From an uncultured Pseudomonadota bacterium (lineage in GTDB: Bacteria; Myxococcota_A; UBA9160; PR03): 64,000 bases of DNA. Both the position numbers and the translations under genes were made by a program. Shown piece after piece: positions 54,714 through 63,085 of the stretch; the first letter of the stretch is position 1; each line of letters opens with the position of its first letter. The notes beneath the pieces are model-generated. The model saw only the letters and a program-made list of their open reading frames with translations. It made no database searches and was not told where the DNA came from. Where the stretch lies: contig CAADGG010000033.1 of NCBI GenBank assembly GCA_900696485.1, forward strand, positions 48,926 through 112,925. The letters are read 5' to 3'.

Positions 54714-55838
54714 GTGATCACAGCCCGCCATCGAGTCCGGAGGCCCGAGACGGTGGAAGCGGCGACGCGCGACGACACGATTCGCTACGGCATCATCGGC
54801 ACCGGGATGATGGGCTGCGAACACATCCGCAACCTGGCGCTGCTGCCCGGCGTCGAAGTCGTCGCCATCGCGGATCCCGATCCGCGCAGTCGCGGCTGGG
54901 CGCGGCTGGCGTTGGCGGGACGGGCGGTCGCGGAGTACGAGGACTACCGCGAGCTGCTGCGCCACGCGCCCGTCGACGCCGTCGTGATCGCAACGCCCAA
55001 TTTCACGCACTACGATGTGTTGCGGGCGGTCTTCGAGACGGACAAGCACGTCCTCGTCGAGAAGCCGTTGTGCACCGACGTGGAGGACTGCAAACGCATC
55101 CTCGACGCCGCGGCGACGCATCGAGGACTGGTCTGGGTCGGCATGGAGTATCGCTACATGCGGCCGGTGGCCCGGCTGGTCGAAGAAGTGCAGCGTGGAG
55201 CGATCGGAACGCTGCGGATGCTCAGCATCCGCGAGCATCGCTTTCCCTTCCTCCCGAAGGTCGACGACTGGAATCGCTTCAACCGGTACACCGGCGGCAC
55301 GCTGGTCGAGAAGTGCTGCCACTTCTTCGACCTGATGCGGCTGATCGTCCAGCAGCGGCCGGTCCGCGTCTACGCCTCGGGCGGGGCAGACGTGAATCAC
55401 CGCCACGAGCGCTATCACGGCGAAACCCCCGACATCCTCGACAACGCATTCGCCGTGGTGGACTTCGCCGGCGGGGCGAGAGCGCTCCTCGATCTGTGCA
55501 TGTTCGCCGAGAACTCCAGCCAGGAGCTGGAGATCGCGGCGACCGGAGACGCCGGCAAGGCGGAGGCCTTCGTCCCGGCCCAGCGCCTGGTGTTGACGCG
55601 GCGGGAGCGCAACGAGCCTGCCACCATTCGCTTCCCGCTGGCTGCGAACCTTGCACACGCGGGGGCCCACCACGGTTCGACCTTCTTCGAGCATCTCGCG
55701 TTCCGGGATGCGATCCGAACGGCGGGTCCCCCGGTCGTCTCGGTCGAAGACGGTGCGCTGGCGGTGGCGATGGGGGCGGCCGGGGAGCGCTCGGTGCGAG
55801 AAGGCCGCCCGATCGAGCTTGCGGAGCTCGGCTTCTAG
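54714..55838 (+). CDS. Gfo/Idh/MocA-family oxidoreductase
   Basis: The 374-residue NAD(P)-dependent sugar-dehydrogenase-like protein has the Rossmann start RYGIIGTGMMGCEHIRNL near 24, the TPNFTHYDVL loop, the EKPLCTDVEDC motif with the conserved Lys near 118, and the C-terminal beta domain (GGTLVEKCCHFFDLMR). The GTG at 54714 is the first start after the mobile element. A later start near residue 20 would leave the fold intact. The substrate is unknown (often inositols or sugar derivatives). Confidence 0.9.
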   Translation: MITARHRVRRPETVEAATRDDTIRYGIIGTGMMGCEHIRNLALLPGVEVVAIADPDPRSRGWARLALAGRAVAEYEDYRELLRHAPVDAVVIATPNFTHYDVLRAVFETDKHVLVEKPLCTDVEDCKRILDAAATHRGLVWVGMEYRYMRPVARLVEEVQRGAIGTLRMLSIREHRFPFLPKVDDWNRFNRYTGGTLVEKCCHFFDLMRLIVQQRPVRVYASGGADVNHRHERYHGETPDILDNAFAVVDFAGGARALLDLCMFAENSSQELEIAATGDAGKAEAFVPAQRLVLTRRERNEPATIRFPLAANLAHAGAHHGSTFFEHLAFRDAIRTAGPPVVSVEDGALAVAMGAAGERSVREGRPIELAELGF

Positions 55839-56286
55839 GGGCAACGGGGGGCGCCGCGCGGCCGGCATGACGGATTCGAATCTCGTCCCCAGAATGTCGT
55901 TCGAAGATCGGGTTCCGATGGATCCGGCGGCCAGCCGGGGGCTGCTGCTGCCGATCGAGGTCTCGCTCGCCACGGCTTCCGATGGCCGCACGGCGCGGAT
56001 GCGTCGCCGCCGGCTCCTCGGACGCTGCGTCGACGCGCTCTTCCATCTGCGCGCGAACGTCGCCGCGGATCGGAGCGCGACATCGAGAGCGAGATCCCGG
56101 CCACGGTCCCGCGCTTCCTGGGCGCGCGCGGCCAGTCGTCTCGAGGTCGATGCGGCCGATGCGGCCATGTCCGCGGCCCCGCGGCGGCGACTCCTGGGAG
56201 GTCTCGGGCTCGAGGCCGGCGATGTCGACAGCTCGGCCGCTCCGCTCGATCGGGGGGCGCTGGACAGCGCGCCCGGCGACGTCCCC
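55839..56286 (+). other. Region without a confident gene; possible decayed reading frame
   Basis: An ATG at 55867 opens a frame that looks coding for about 65 codons (RGLLLPIEVSLATASDG, CVDALFHLRANVAA). It then turns Arg/Ser-rich, while a neighbouring frame reads plausible protein (IESEIPATVPRFLGARG). This suggests a frameshifted remnant, but neither part matches a family I know. The frame also runs into sixA without a stop, so it could alternatively be a poorly conserved N-terminal extension. Confidence 0.25.
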
Positions 56287-56808
56287 GTGCGCAACCTCCT
56301 GCTGTGGCGACACGCGAAGTCGAGCTGGGCCGACCCTTCGTCGAGCGATCGCGCCCGCCCCCTGACGTCGCGCGGCCGGCGTGCCGCCCGAGCCATCGTG
56401 CAGCATCTCATCGGCGAGCCCCGGCGCGTTCCGACGCTGATCCTGTGTTCGCCGGCCCGCCGCACGCTCGAGACCCTGGCCCCGTTGCTCCCGTCGCTGT
56501 CGGCGGACGTCCTGGTCAGGATCGAAGAATCGCTCTACCTGGCCGACGCGAGCAGCCTGCTCGCCCGTCTGCGCGAGGTCCCCGACGAGCAACCGAGCGT
56601 CCTGCTGATCGGCCACAACCCCGGGCTCCAGGAACTCGCCTCGACGCTCGCCCGATCCCGTCGCAACGAGGCCTCCCGTCAGCTTCGCGAGAAGCTCCCC
56701 ACCGGAGCCCTCGTCGAACTCGAGATCGTCGGCGCGTCCTGGCACGAGTTGCGTCGACGCAGCGCCCGACTCGTCGCCATGACCCGGCCTCGCGATCTCG
56801 AGGATTGA
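56287..56808 (+). CDS. sixA: SixA-type phosphohistidine phosphatase
   Basis: From the GTG at 56287 the product has 173 residues. It begins with NLLLWRHAKSSW, the catalytic RHG-type motif with the phospho-accepting His, and continues with the LTSRGRRAAR segment, CSPARRTLET and IGHNPGLQEL carrying the second His. SixA removes phosphate from histidine phosphotransfer domains. No strong ribosome site is seen at the GTG, and the frame is open upstream, so the start is uncertain. Confidence 0.85.
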   Translation: MRNLLLWRHAKSSWADPSSSDRARPLTSRGRRAARAIVQHLIGEPRRVPTLILCSPARRTLETLAPLLPSLSADVLVRIEESLYLADASSLLARLREVPDEQPSVLLIGHNPGLQELASTLARSRRNEASRQLREKLPTGALVELEIVGASWHELRRRSARLVAMTRPRDLED

Positions 56809-56856
56809 CGCCGCACACGAGTGGCCAGGGCCAGCGCCGGGCGCGGCGTCGCAGAC

Positions 56857-56933
56857 TGGCGCCCCCGGGCTGACTCGAACAGCCGACCTTCGGTTTAGGA
56901 AACCGCTGCTCTATCCATCTGAGCTACGGGGGC
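56857..56933 (-). tRNA. tRNA-Arg (anticodon CCU)
   Basis: On the minus strand a cloverleaf runs from GCCCCCG to CGGGGGC plus discriminator G and an encoded CCA. The D arm is GCTC/GAGC, the T arm GGCTG-TTCGAGT-CAGCC, and the anticodon loop TTCCTAA gives CCU, reading AGG codons. The top pair of the anticodon stem (G27 with A43) is mismatched, a small departure from the usual form. Confidence 0.95.
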
Positions 56934-56977
56934 GCAGGCGGGAAAGCTAACGGACCCTCCCGGGCCATGCCGCGCCG

Positions 56978-57493
56978 CTACGGCGCGTCCGCCGCGTCGG
57001 CCTCTTCGGCGAGCCCGAGCTCGCGCAGCCGCTTCTGCAGCTCTTCGGGCGACATGCGGATCTGCACCATCCTGAGCACGTACTGCGGCTCCCCGGCGGG
57101 CTTCGCTTCGAACGAGAACACCACCGCACGGTCGGTCGGAATCGCGGCGACGGCGTTCTTGAAGCCTTCCGTCGTGCCGCTGTTGTCGAGTCCGCCGCCC
57201 TTCGACGCCTTGATGACGGTCCGGCGCAGCACGCTGCCTTCGGGAACGACCTCGAACTCGAGCTCGGTGCCCGACGCGAGTCCCGGCGCGGGCTTCCCGG
57301 CGATCCCTCCGCTGCCGAAGCCACCCGAGACCTTGGGGCTCGTGATCTTCACCTTGATGACACTCCTCGCCTCGTCGTAGCCGAGCAGCAACCCTTCGGC
57401 TCCGTAGCGTTTGGCATCGGCCGCCAGCGCGGCGGGCGCCAGAGCGACACAGGCAAGCGTGATGGTGAGGCGCATGAGGGACGCGGGCAGCAT
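56978..57493 (-). CDS. Exported protein of unknown function
   Basis: The ATG at 57493 has a GGAGG site and opens a signal peptide (LTITLACVALAPAALAA). The 171-residue product is soluble and likely beta-rich, with a Gly-rich loop (GGFGSGGIAGKPAPG) and a C-terminal helix (SPEELQKRLRELGLAEE). No family is recognised. It lies between tRNA-Arg and apt on the minus strand. Longer in-frame starts up to 57559 would hide the signal peptide. Confidence 0.65.
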   Translation of the reverse strand: MLPASLMRLTITLACVALAPAALAADAKRYGAEGLLLGYDEARSVIKVKITSPKVSGGFGSGGIAGKPAPGLASGTELEFEVVPEGSVLRRTVIKASKGGGLDNSGTTEGFKNAVAAIPTDRAVVFSFEAKPAGEPQYVLRMVQIRMSPEELQKRLRELGLAEEADAADAP

Positions 57494-57620
57494 CTCGGAG
57501 CCTCCTCGAAGCGAGCCGGCAGTCCGGCCAGGGAGTGCGTAGGATAGCGCGATCGGCATCGTTGCCGGCCGTATGCTGGGCGACGGCCGGCCGCCTCGAG
57601 CTCGCTTCCTGCCGCCCGTT

Positions 57621-58145
57621 TCAGTAGCGCAGCAACACGTGGATCGGATCGACGTCGAGCCTCCGGCGTCCCGCGAGAGCCGTCAATTCGATCAGGAACG
57701 CACAGCCGACGACGTGCGCACCGCAGTCGCGGGCCAGTTGCACGGCCGCTGCCGCCGTGCCGCCGGTGGCGATCAGGTCATCCACCACCAGGACGCGCTC
57801 GCCGGCCCGCAGGGAGTCCTCGTGCATCTCGACGGTGTCGGTTCCGTACTCGAGATCGTAGGTCACCCGGCGCGTGCGCCCGGGCAGCTTTCCCGCTTTG
57901 CGCACCAACGCAAAGCCGGTCTCGAGCGCGAGCGCCACCGGCGCGCCGAACACGAAGCCGCGCGACTCGATCCCCATCACCTTCTCGACGCCGACGTGGC
58001 GAAACGGATCGGCCAGGGCCCCGACGGCGGCCTTCAGGGCGCCGGCATCGCCGAGCAAGGGGGTGACGTCCCGGAACAGGATGCCGGGCCTCGGGAAATC
58101 AGGCACGTCCCGGATGAATGATTGCAGATCGGGTGCTCGGCTCAC
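57621..58145 (-). CDS. apt: Adenine phosphoribosyltransferase
   Basis: Apt salvages adenine with PRPP to AMP. The 174 residues from the GTG at 58145 (GAGGAG site 4 bases before) include PDFPRPGILFRDVTPLL, GIESRGFVFGAPVAL, and the PRPP-binding VLVVDDLIATGGTA near 120-133. The ATG at 58160 would add five residues but places the ribosome site inside the gene. Length matches the enzyme family. Confidence 0.95.
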   Translation of the reverse strand: MSRAPDLQSFIRDVPDFPRPGILFRDVTPLLGDAGALKAAVGALADPFRHVGVEKVMGIESRGFVFGAPVALALETGFALVRKAGKLPGRTRRVTYDLEYGTDTVEMHEDSLRAGERVLVVDDLIATGGTAAAAVQLARDCGAHVVGCAFLIELTALAGRRRLDVDPIHVLLRY

Positions 58146-58174
58146 GGAACTCCTCGGCATGGCGGGCAACGATC

Positions 58175-58921
58175 TCACGGGAGGCAGGCGACCGGGTCTC
58201 GCGGCCGATTGCTTCGGCGGATCTCGAAGTGGAGGTGCGGAGCGCTCGCGTTGCCGGTCCGACCGACACGTGCGATCGGATCCCCCCGCTCCACGAATTC
58301 CCCCTCCGCGACCAGATTCGCGTCGTTGTGCGCGTAGACCGTAGCCCAGCTCCCGACATGTTTGATGATTACGACCCGTCCGTAGGCGCCCAAGCGGTCC
58401 GCGGCGTAGACCACCTTGCCGGCTTCGGCGGCGTGGATCAGCGTTCCCTTGGCGGCGCCGATGTCGATCCCGTCGTGCGGCCGGCCGCGCCGTTGGCCAT
58501 ACGCCGAGTTGAGACGCCCTGCCACCGGCCACTCGAAGTCGAGGCCGTGTTCGCGGGCGGCATCCGAGCAGTCGCTGCCCCAGCGCCGTTCGAGCGTCGT
58601 CGCCGCGTCGGCGCCGGCGCCGACGGCGGGAGTTCCGGGCGGGAGCCGGCGCAGGCCGTCGCCGCGTGGGATCCAGAGCCGTTCTCCGATCTGCAGCGCA
58701 TGGACGTTGTCGATCCGATTGGTGCGCTGGATCACGTCGACCCCGGTGCCGGTCTGTCGGGAGATCTGCCACAGGTTGTCGCCGGGCCGGACGACGTACC
58801 AGTCGCCGGCTCCGGACCCCGGCCGCACCGCCTTCGGCTGCGAGCGACAGCCCGGCGCCCCGGCGATCATGACGAAGCCGATCAGCACGAGAATCGGCCG
58901 CGCGCGCGTTACGCCGCCCAT
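58175..58921 (-). CDS. LysM/M23 murein-hydrolase activator-like lipoprotein (NlpD family)
   Basis: From the ATG at 58921 the 248-residue protein has an N-terminal lipoprotein signal with Cys in AGAPGC, one LysM domain (DWYVVRPGDNLWQISRQTG to QIGERLWIP) and a C-terminal M23/LytM domain with HDGIDIGAAKGT, YAHND and HLHFEIRR. The zinc ligands H-x-x-x-D and H-x-H appear present, so it may be an active endopeptidase rather than only an amidase activator. The start overlaps the pcm stop by 13 bases. The pcm-nlpD order is widespread in proteobacteria. Confidence 0.88.
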   Translation of the reverse strand: MGGVTRARPILVLIGFVMIAGAPGCRSQPKAVRPGSGAGDWYVVRPGDNLWQISRQTGTGVDVIQRTNRIDNVHALQIGERLWIPRGDGLRRLPPGTPAVGAGADAATTLERRWGSDCSDAAREHGLDFEWPVAGRLNSAYGQRRGRPHDGIDIGAAKGTLIHAAEAGKVVYAADRLGAYGRVVIIKHVGSWATVYAHNDANLVAEGEFVERGDPIARVGRTGNASAPHLHFEIRRSNRPRDPVACLP

Positions 58922-59574
58922 CCGTGCCGACCGACGAGATCCACGAATCGGCAGGGCCCCAGTTCCTCGGTCCGGAACCCTCCCTCGGTCTGCCGCCACA
59001 CCCGCATCAGACGTTGGGCCCCGCGCGGGCCGACCGGCGCCACCAGTCGGCCACCGGGCGCGAGCTGGGCGAGCAGCGGCTGCGGAAGCCCGGGAGCTCC
59101 GGCCGTCACGACGATCGCATCGTACGGCGCATCCGCGAGGCGGCCGACGGATCCGTCGCCGAGATGCACGACGACGTTGCGGATGCCGAGCCGGTCGAGC
59201 GCACGACGTGCGGCGGCGGCGAGCCGCGGCAGCCGCTCGATCGAGACGACCCGCTCGGCGAGCAGCCCCAGCACGGCAGCCTGGTAGCTCGACCCGGTGC
59301 CGATCTCGAGCACGCTCTCGCTGCCGCGCAGCGCGAGGGCCTCACTCATCGCGGCGACCGTCGACGGCGCCGAGATCGTCTGTCCGTCGCCGATCGGCAG
59401 CGCGTGATCGCGGTAGGCCTGGCCGTGGAGGACTTCCGGTACGAGCCAATGGCGCGGAACCGCTTCGAGAGCCGCGAGCACGCGTGCGTCGCGCAACCCG
59501 CGTCTTGCGAGCCGCTCGACCATCCGGCGCCGCGCCCCTCGTTGTTCCGCACTCGCGCGGATCGCCGTGATCAC
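58909..59574 (-). CDS. pcm: Protein-L-isoaspartate O-methyltransferase
   Basis: Pcm methylates isoaspartyl residues in aged proteins with S-adenosylmethionine. The 221 residues from the GTG at 59574 include VPRHWLVPE, the GQTISAPSTVAAM motif, VLEIGTGSSYQAAVL (SAM site) near 80-94, GDGSVG and the VVTAGAP stretch. The TTG at 59625 would extend the protein but has no ribosome site. The enzyme is linked to survival of non-growing cells. Confidence 0.92.
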   Translation of the reverse strand: MITAIRASAEQRGARRRMVERLARRGLRDARVLAALEAVPRHWLVPEVLHGQAYRDHALPIGDGQTISAPSTVAAMSEALALRGSESVLEIGTGSSYQAAVLGLLAERVVSIERLPRLAAAARRALDRLGIRNVVVHLGDGSVGRLADAPYDAIVVTAGAPGLPQPLLAQLAPGGRLVAPVGPRGAQRLMRVWRQTEGGFRTEELGPCRFVDLVGRHGWAA

Positions 59575-59664
59575 CTCACCCCCCCCAGGAGGCGCAAGGT
59601 AGGACGGGACCTGTCGCGTTCGCAAGATGGCACCGGAAGTCCCCGGAATTCCTTCTCCGCGGTG

Positions 59665-60057
59665 CTACTCCAGAAGATCGTTGCCGAAGCGATCCCGGTC
59701 CTCACGGGTGGCGAAGACGTCTGCTTCGACGCGTCCTCCCTCCGGCATGGCGAGCCAGAGCGCCAGATAGACCACCAGGAAGATTCCCGCCGAGAAGAAG
59801 GCTCCGAGCGCGAACGCGAGCCGAACGATCGTCACCGAGATCCCGAACTGTTCCGCCAGTCCGGCACAGACGCCGGCGAGCATGCGGCCTTCCCGGGGGC
59901 GCAGCCACGGCTCGCTGAGCGTCCGGGCGCCGCTCGCGTCGAGAACACTGCCGCAATGCCGACACTTGATGGCTTCGGCGCGGATCGATTCTGCGCACCA
60001 CGGGCAGCGTTTGTCGACCGATCCGGCCGGGATCAGATGAACCTCACTCTCCGTCAT
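59665..60057 (-). CDS. PspC-domain membrane protein with N-terminal zinc ribbon
   Basis: The 130-residue product has an N-terminal CPWCAE..CRHCG double pair, then the PspC domain: MLAGVCAGLAEQFGISVTIVRL followed by a hydrophobic helix (GIFLVVYLALWLAMP). It is the last gene of the PspC / sigma / anti-sigma / PspC operon and overlaps the anti-sigma gene (ATGA). It is paralogous to the product at 61045. PspC proteins help regulate envelope stress. Confidence 0.88.
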   Translation of the reverse strand: MTESEVHLIPAGSVDKRCPWCAESIRAEAIKCRHCGSVLDASGARTLSEPWLRPREGRMLAGVCAGLAEQFGISVTIVRLAFALGAFFSAGIFLVVYLALWLAMPEGGRVEADVFATREDRDRFGNDLLE

Positions 60058-60551
60058 GGCACCTCCATCCGGGCACGACGCACGGCCGCGACCCAGAGCG
60101 GGACGAAGGCATAGAGCGTCCCGACCATCAGCAGAAACGTTCCGGCGTAGAAGACGCCGAGAGCGATGAGTACGGCTTCGGGAAGCAGGGGCTCGAGCAG
60201 CGCGGCAGCCCCCTGTGCGATCAGCCAGGCCTGCGCCACGGCGAGCGGCAATCCGAGCGCGAGCACGACCACCGCGCCGACCAGCTCGCGTCCGAACGCC
60301 CGTGAAGGCCGATGGGCACGCAACGCACGCACCGCCCGCGCGCGACTTTGCGCGATGTGCGCGGGTGCGAGTGCGGCCGCCCCGGCGCTCGCGAGCGACG
60401 TCGTGAGCGCACGCAGGAACTGCACGTGCCCGGCACAGGCCGTGCAGGCCTGCACGTGCGTGCGCAGCGCGGGATCCCAGTGCTCCGGCCCCGGCGCACC
60501 CGGCGTCAGCAGCCGCTCCGTCAGTTCCTCCTGCACGGCCTCACAGCTCAA
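60054..60551 (-). CDS. Anti-sigma factor with zf-HC2-like zinc motif
   Basis: The 165-residue protein begins at a TTG that overlaps the sigma-factor stop (TTGA) with a GGGAGGG site before it. Residues 30-45 hold HVQACTACAGHV, the His-x3-Cys-x2-Cys zinc motif of ZAS anti-sigma factors. Two to three membrane helices follow (VVVLALGLPLAVAQAWLI, AVLIALGVFYAGTFLLM). It would hold its cognate ECF sigma at the membrane. Confidence 0.85.
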   Translation of the reverse strand: MSCEAVQEELTERLLTPGAPGPEHWDPALRTHVQACTACAGHVQFLRALTTSLASAGAAALAPAHIAQSRARAVRALRAHRPSRAFGRELVGAVVVLALGLPLAVAQAWLIAQGAAALLEPLLPEAVLIALGVFYAGTFLLMVGTLYAFVPLWVAAVRRARMEVP

Positions 60552-61066
60552 CCCCGACCCTCCCAGCCCCGCTTGAGCTCGCGAATCGCCCCGTGCAGTC
60601 TGCTCTTGACGGTTCCGCGCGGGATGCCCAGCGCTTCGGCCATCTCCGCCTCGGTGAACCCCTCGTAGAAGCGCAACCAGAGAATCTCTCGGAGGCGATC
60701 CGGAAGTCGCCGGACGCGATCACGCAAGGCGATCGTCTCCAACGGGCGTGCCCCCGGCGGGGTCTGTCCGGGGCTCGCATCGTGGCGGACGTGGCGGCGG
60801 ACGCTGCGCCGCCGGTGGAAGTCCCGCGCGAGGTTCGAGGCGATGCCGAACAGCCATGGGCGTACGGGACGCCCTTCCTGGAAACTGCGTGCCCCGCGCG
60901 CGACGCGTAGCCAGGTCTCCTGCAAAAGATCCTCGGCGTCGTCTCCGCTGCCGGTCATGCGCGTGAGGTGCGCGTGCAGGCGCGGCGTATGCCGCTCGAC
61001 GAGGATCCCGAGTGCGCGCTCGTCGCCGCGCGCCACCGCTGCCATCAGTTCTTCGTCGGACTCCAT
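60548..61066 (-). CDS. ECF-type RNA polymerase sigma factor
   Basis: The 172-residue sigma-70-family factor has region 2 (EDLLQETWLRVARGA, RPWLFGIASNLARDFHRRR) and region 4 (LPDRLREILWLRFYEGFTEAEMAEALGIPRGTVKSRLHGA). From the ATG at 61066 a GAGG site is in place. It overlaps the 3' end of the first PspC gene by 22 bases and the anti-sigma gene by 4, so all four are one transcript. Confidence 0.93.
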   Translation of the reverse strand: MESDEELMAAVARGDERALGILVERHTPRLHAHLTRMTGSGDDAEDLLQETWLRVARGARSFQEGRPVRPWLFGIASNLARDFHRRRSVRRHVRHDASPGQTPPGARPLETIALRDRVRRLPDRLREILWLRFYEGFTEAEMAEALGIPRGTVKSRLHGAIRELKRGWEGRG

Positions 61067-61482
61067 CCGTCCGACGCCTCCTCGCCGCCAGAATCCCGGC
61101 GCTCCGGCGTCGGAGGCCGCGATGCGTCTCGATGCGAGCGCTCGCCGACGCCGAGAAGCTCGCGGAGGGTTTCGAGGATCCGATCGAAGCCGGAGCGGCC
61201 GCCGGGGCCATCGGGAAGCAACAGCCACAGGATCGCATACAGCGCAAGACCGAAGCCGTGCACGAGCACGAGCAACAGGAAGCCCGCGCGCACGGCCGTG
61301 ACCGGCAGCCCGAGCTGATGGGCCAGCGCCGAACAGACGCCCGCGATCTTGCGATCGCGATAGCCGCGATGCCATTCCGCCGGGTCGCGGAGACCGCCGG
61401 TGACCCGGCTTCCGCACCAGCGGCACTTGATCGCCTCCGCGCGGATCTCTTCCGCACACCAGGGGCACTTTCTCGTCGCCAT
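61045..61482 (-). CDS. PspC-domain membrane protein with N-terminal zinc ribbon, first copy
   Basis: The ATG at 61482 has a GAGGAGGG site. The 145 residues start TRKCPWCAEEIRAEAIKCRWCG, nearly identical to the second PspC protein, then KIAGVCSALAHQLGLPVTAVRA and a membrane helix (FLLLVLVHGFGLALYAILWLLLP). A charged tail follows. It heads the envelope-stress operon. Confidence 0.88.
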   Translation of the reverse strand: MATRKCPWCAEEIRAEAIKCRWCGSRVTGGLRDPAEWHRGYRDRKIAGVCSALAHQLGLPVTAVRAGFLLLVLVHGFGLALYAILWLLLPDGPGGRSGFDRILETLRELLGVGERSHRDASRPPTPERRDSGGEEASDGWSPTKN

Positions 61483-61608
61483 CCGGGACCCTCCTCGCTC
61501 GCTGCCGGGCGCGAAACGGTGCAGACTCGGGATCGCTACTCCTTCTACGCGCGAGGGGCGCAAAAGGTTCACGCGCCCGACCCCGCGCAGGCCCGGCCGC
61601 AGGGCGCC

Positions 61609-62298
61609 TCAGGTGCCGGCCGGGGCGGCCGGCGGAAAGCGCCTTCGGAGCGCCTCGACGATCAAGGCGGCCGCCGCCTCGACGGACAGCGCCTCCGTAT
61701 TGACGACGACGTCATAGAGAAGCGGATCGTCCCTCGAGGCGCCGAGACCGAGCCGCTCGCGGAGGAATGCACTGCGCGCCGCATCCTCGTGTTCGATCCG
61801 CCGTGCCGCCTGCTCGCGGCTTTCGCCGAGGCCGTCGATCGCGCGCTGCACACGGCTTGCGCAGGGGGCGACGATGAGCACCCGCAGGGTGCGTTCGCGG
61901 GGAAGCACGGCGAGTGCGCCGTCGCCGACGACCACGGCCATCCCGCGCTCGCCGAGCGTGGCGAGCACCCGAGCCACCTCGCGCAGATCCGCCTCGTCGA
62001 GCGCCCCGAACAGCGGCTGCAGCCGAGCCTCGATGGTGCGCAGAAGATCGGCATCGAGATCGGCCGCGAGCTGCGTCCGGAGGGCCGGGTTTCCCGCGAT
62101 CTCGCGCAGCGTCTCGAGTCCGAAGAGCCCGTAGTCGAGCCACGCGGCCACCCGCTCGGCAATCTGGTCGCCGCCCGAGAACGGCAGCCGCGAGATGGAC
62201 ACCACGGCCCCCCGCAGCCGCGGCATGCCCGCACGCCCCTCGATCGCCCAACGTGAGGTCTGGCGCTCGAAGAGTTCCGAGAGCGGATCGACGGCCAT
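61609..62298 (-). CDS. Cytidylate-kinase-like family protein
   Basis: The 229-residue protein from the ATG at 62298 (GGAGGGGAGG site) resembles the Cytidylate_kin2 group: VVSISRLPFSGGDQIAERVA replaces the classical P-loop, followed by LAVLPRERTLRVLIVAP and a REQAARRIEHEDAARSAFLRE segment like the LID/basic helix. No canonical GxxGxGK is present, so the phosphate site would be the SGG turn. The natural substrate is not known. It is divergent from the CBS gene at 62415. Confidence 0.75.
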   Translation of the reverse strand: MAVDPLSELFERQTSRWAIEGRAGMPRLRGAVVSISRLPFSGGDQIAERVAAWLDYGLFGLETLREIAGNPALRTQLAADLDADLLRTIEARLQPLFGALDEADLREVARVLATLGERGMAVVVGDGALAVLPRERTLRVLIVAPCASRVQRAIDGLGESREQAARRIEHEDAARSAFLRERLGLGASRDDPLLYDVVVNTEALSVEAAAALIVEALRRRFPPAAPAGT

Positions 62299-62414
62299 CC
62301 TCCCCTCCGATCGCGGCCATCCTACCCCGCGGGCGGCCCCGCTGCCTTTCCGTTTCGATCTTTCACCGGTCAGGGTATGCTGGGCGGGTCCCGAGGACCG
62401 AGGGAGGACCCCCC

Positions 62415-62981
62415 ATGGCGATGCGTTCGCACGGCGACGAAGAATTCCCGGATGATCCGTACTTCGATGGCGAGGCGGCCTCGCGGCGGCCGGATCGGCC
62501 ATTCGACGCGAGCCTGCTCCGCGAGTCGACACGCGTGCTGCCCACGCGCCACCCGCTCCTGTTCGCTCCGACCCATACCGTCACGGAGGCCATGCGTGCG
62601 ATGCAGAAGGAGCATCGCGGCTGCGTCCTCATCACCGAGGACGGCAGCGCCGAGACGCGCGTGGTCGGGATCTTCACCGAGCGCGACGTGCTGCTGCGGA
62701 TCGTCGACCGCGGCCGGAATCCCGCCACCCTCGCACTCGCCGAGGTCATGACGCGGGAGCCCGAGAGCCTGCCCGTCGATGCCGGCGTGGCCTGGGTGCT
62801 GAACAAGATGTGTGTCGGCGGCTTCCGGCACGTCCCGGTGGTGGATCGCGCCGGGCGTCCGGTCTGCGTCGTATCGGTCCGCGACATCGTCGAGCTGCTC
62901 GTCGAGCGTTTCCCGCGTGAGGTGCTGACGCTTCCGCCCGAGTACGGCGCCGACGTCGCCCGTACCCGCGAAGGCGCCTGA
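62415..62981 (+). CDS. CBS-pair protein
   Basis: The 188-residue protein has a 45-residue charged N-terminal part and then two CBS domains (TVTEAMRAMQKEHRGCVLI to TERDVLLRIVD; LAEVMTREPESL to SVRDIVELLVE). The GAGGGAGGA site before the ATG is strong. It lies outside the oxygen island and shows no sigma-54-like site in its 116-base upstream gap; a weak GTATGCT -10 box is present there. Confidence 0.88.
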   Translation: MAMRSHGDEEFPDDPYFDGEAASRRPDRPFDASLLRESTRVLPTRHPLLFAPTHTVTEAMRAMQKEHRGCVLITEDGSAETRVVGIFTERDVLLRIVDRGRNPATLALAEVMTREPESLPVDAGVAWVLNKMCVGGFRHVPVVDRAGRPVCVVSVRDIVELLVERFPREVLTLPPEYGADVARTREGA

Positions 62982-63085
62982 CGCCGCGCAGACCGCGGCG
63001 CCGACGGCTCGCTCAGGCCTGCGCCGCCGGCGCCGGAGGCTTCCGGATCCCGCTACGCTGCGGCCCCTGCGCAGGAGGAGTCGCC

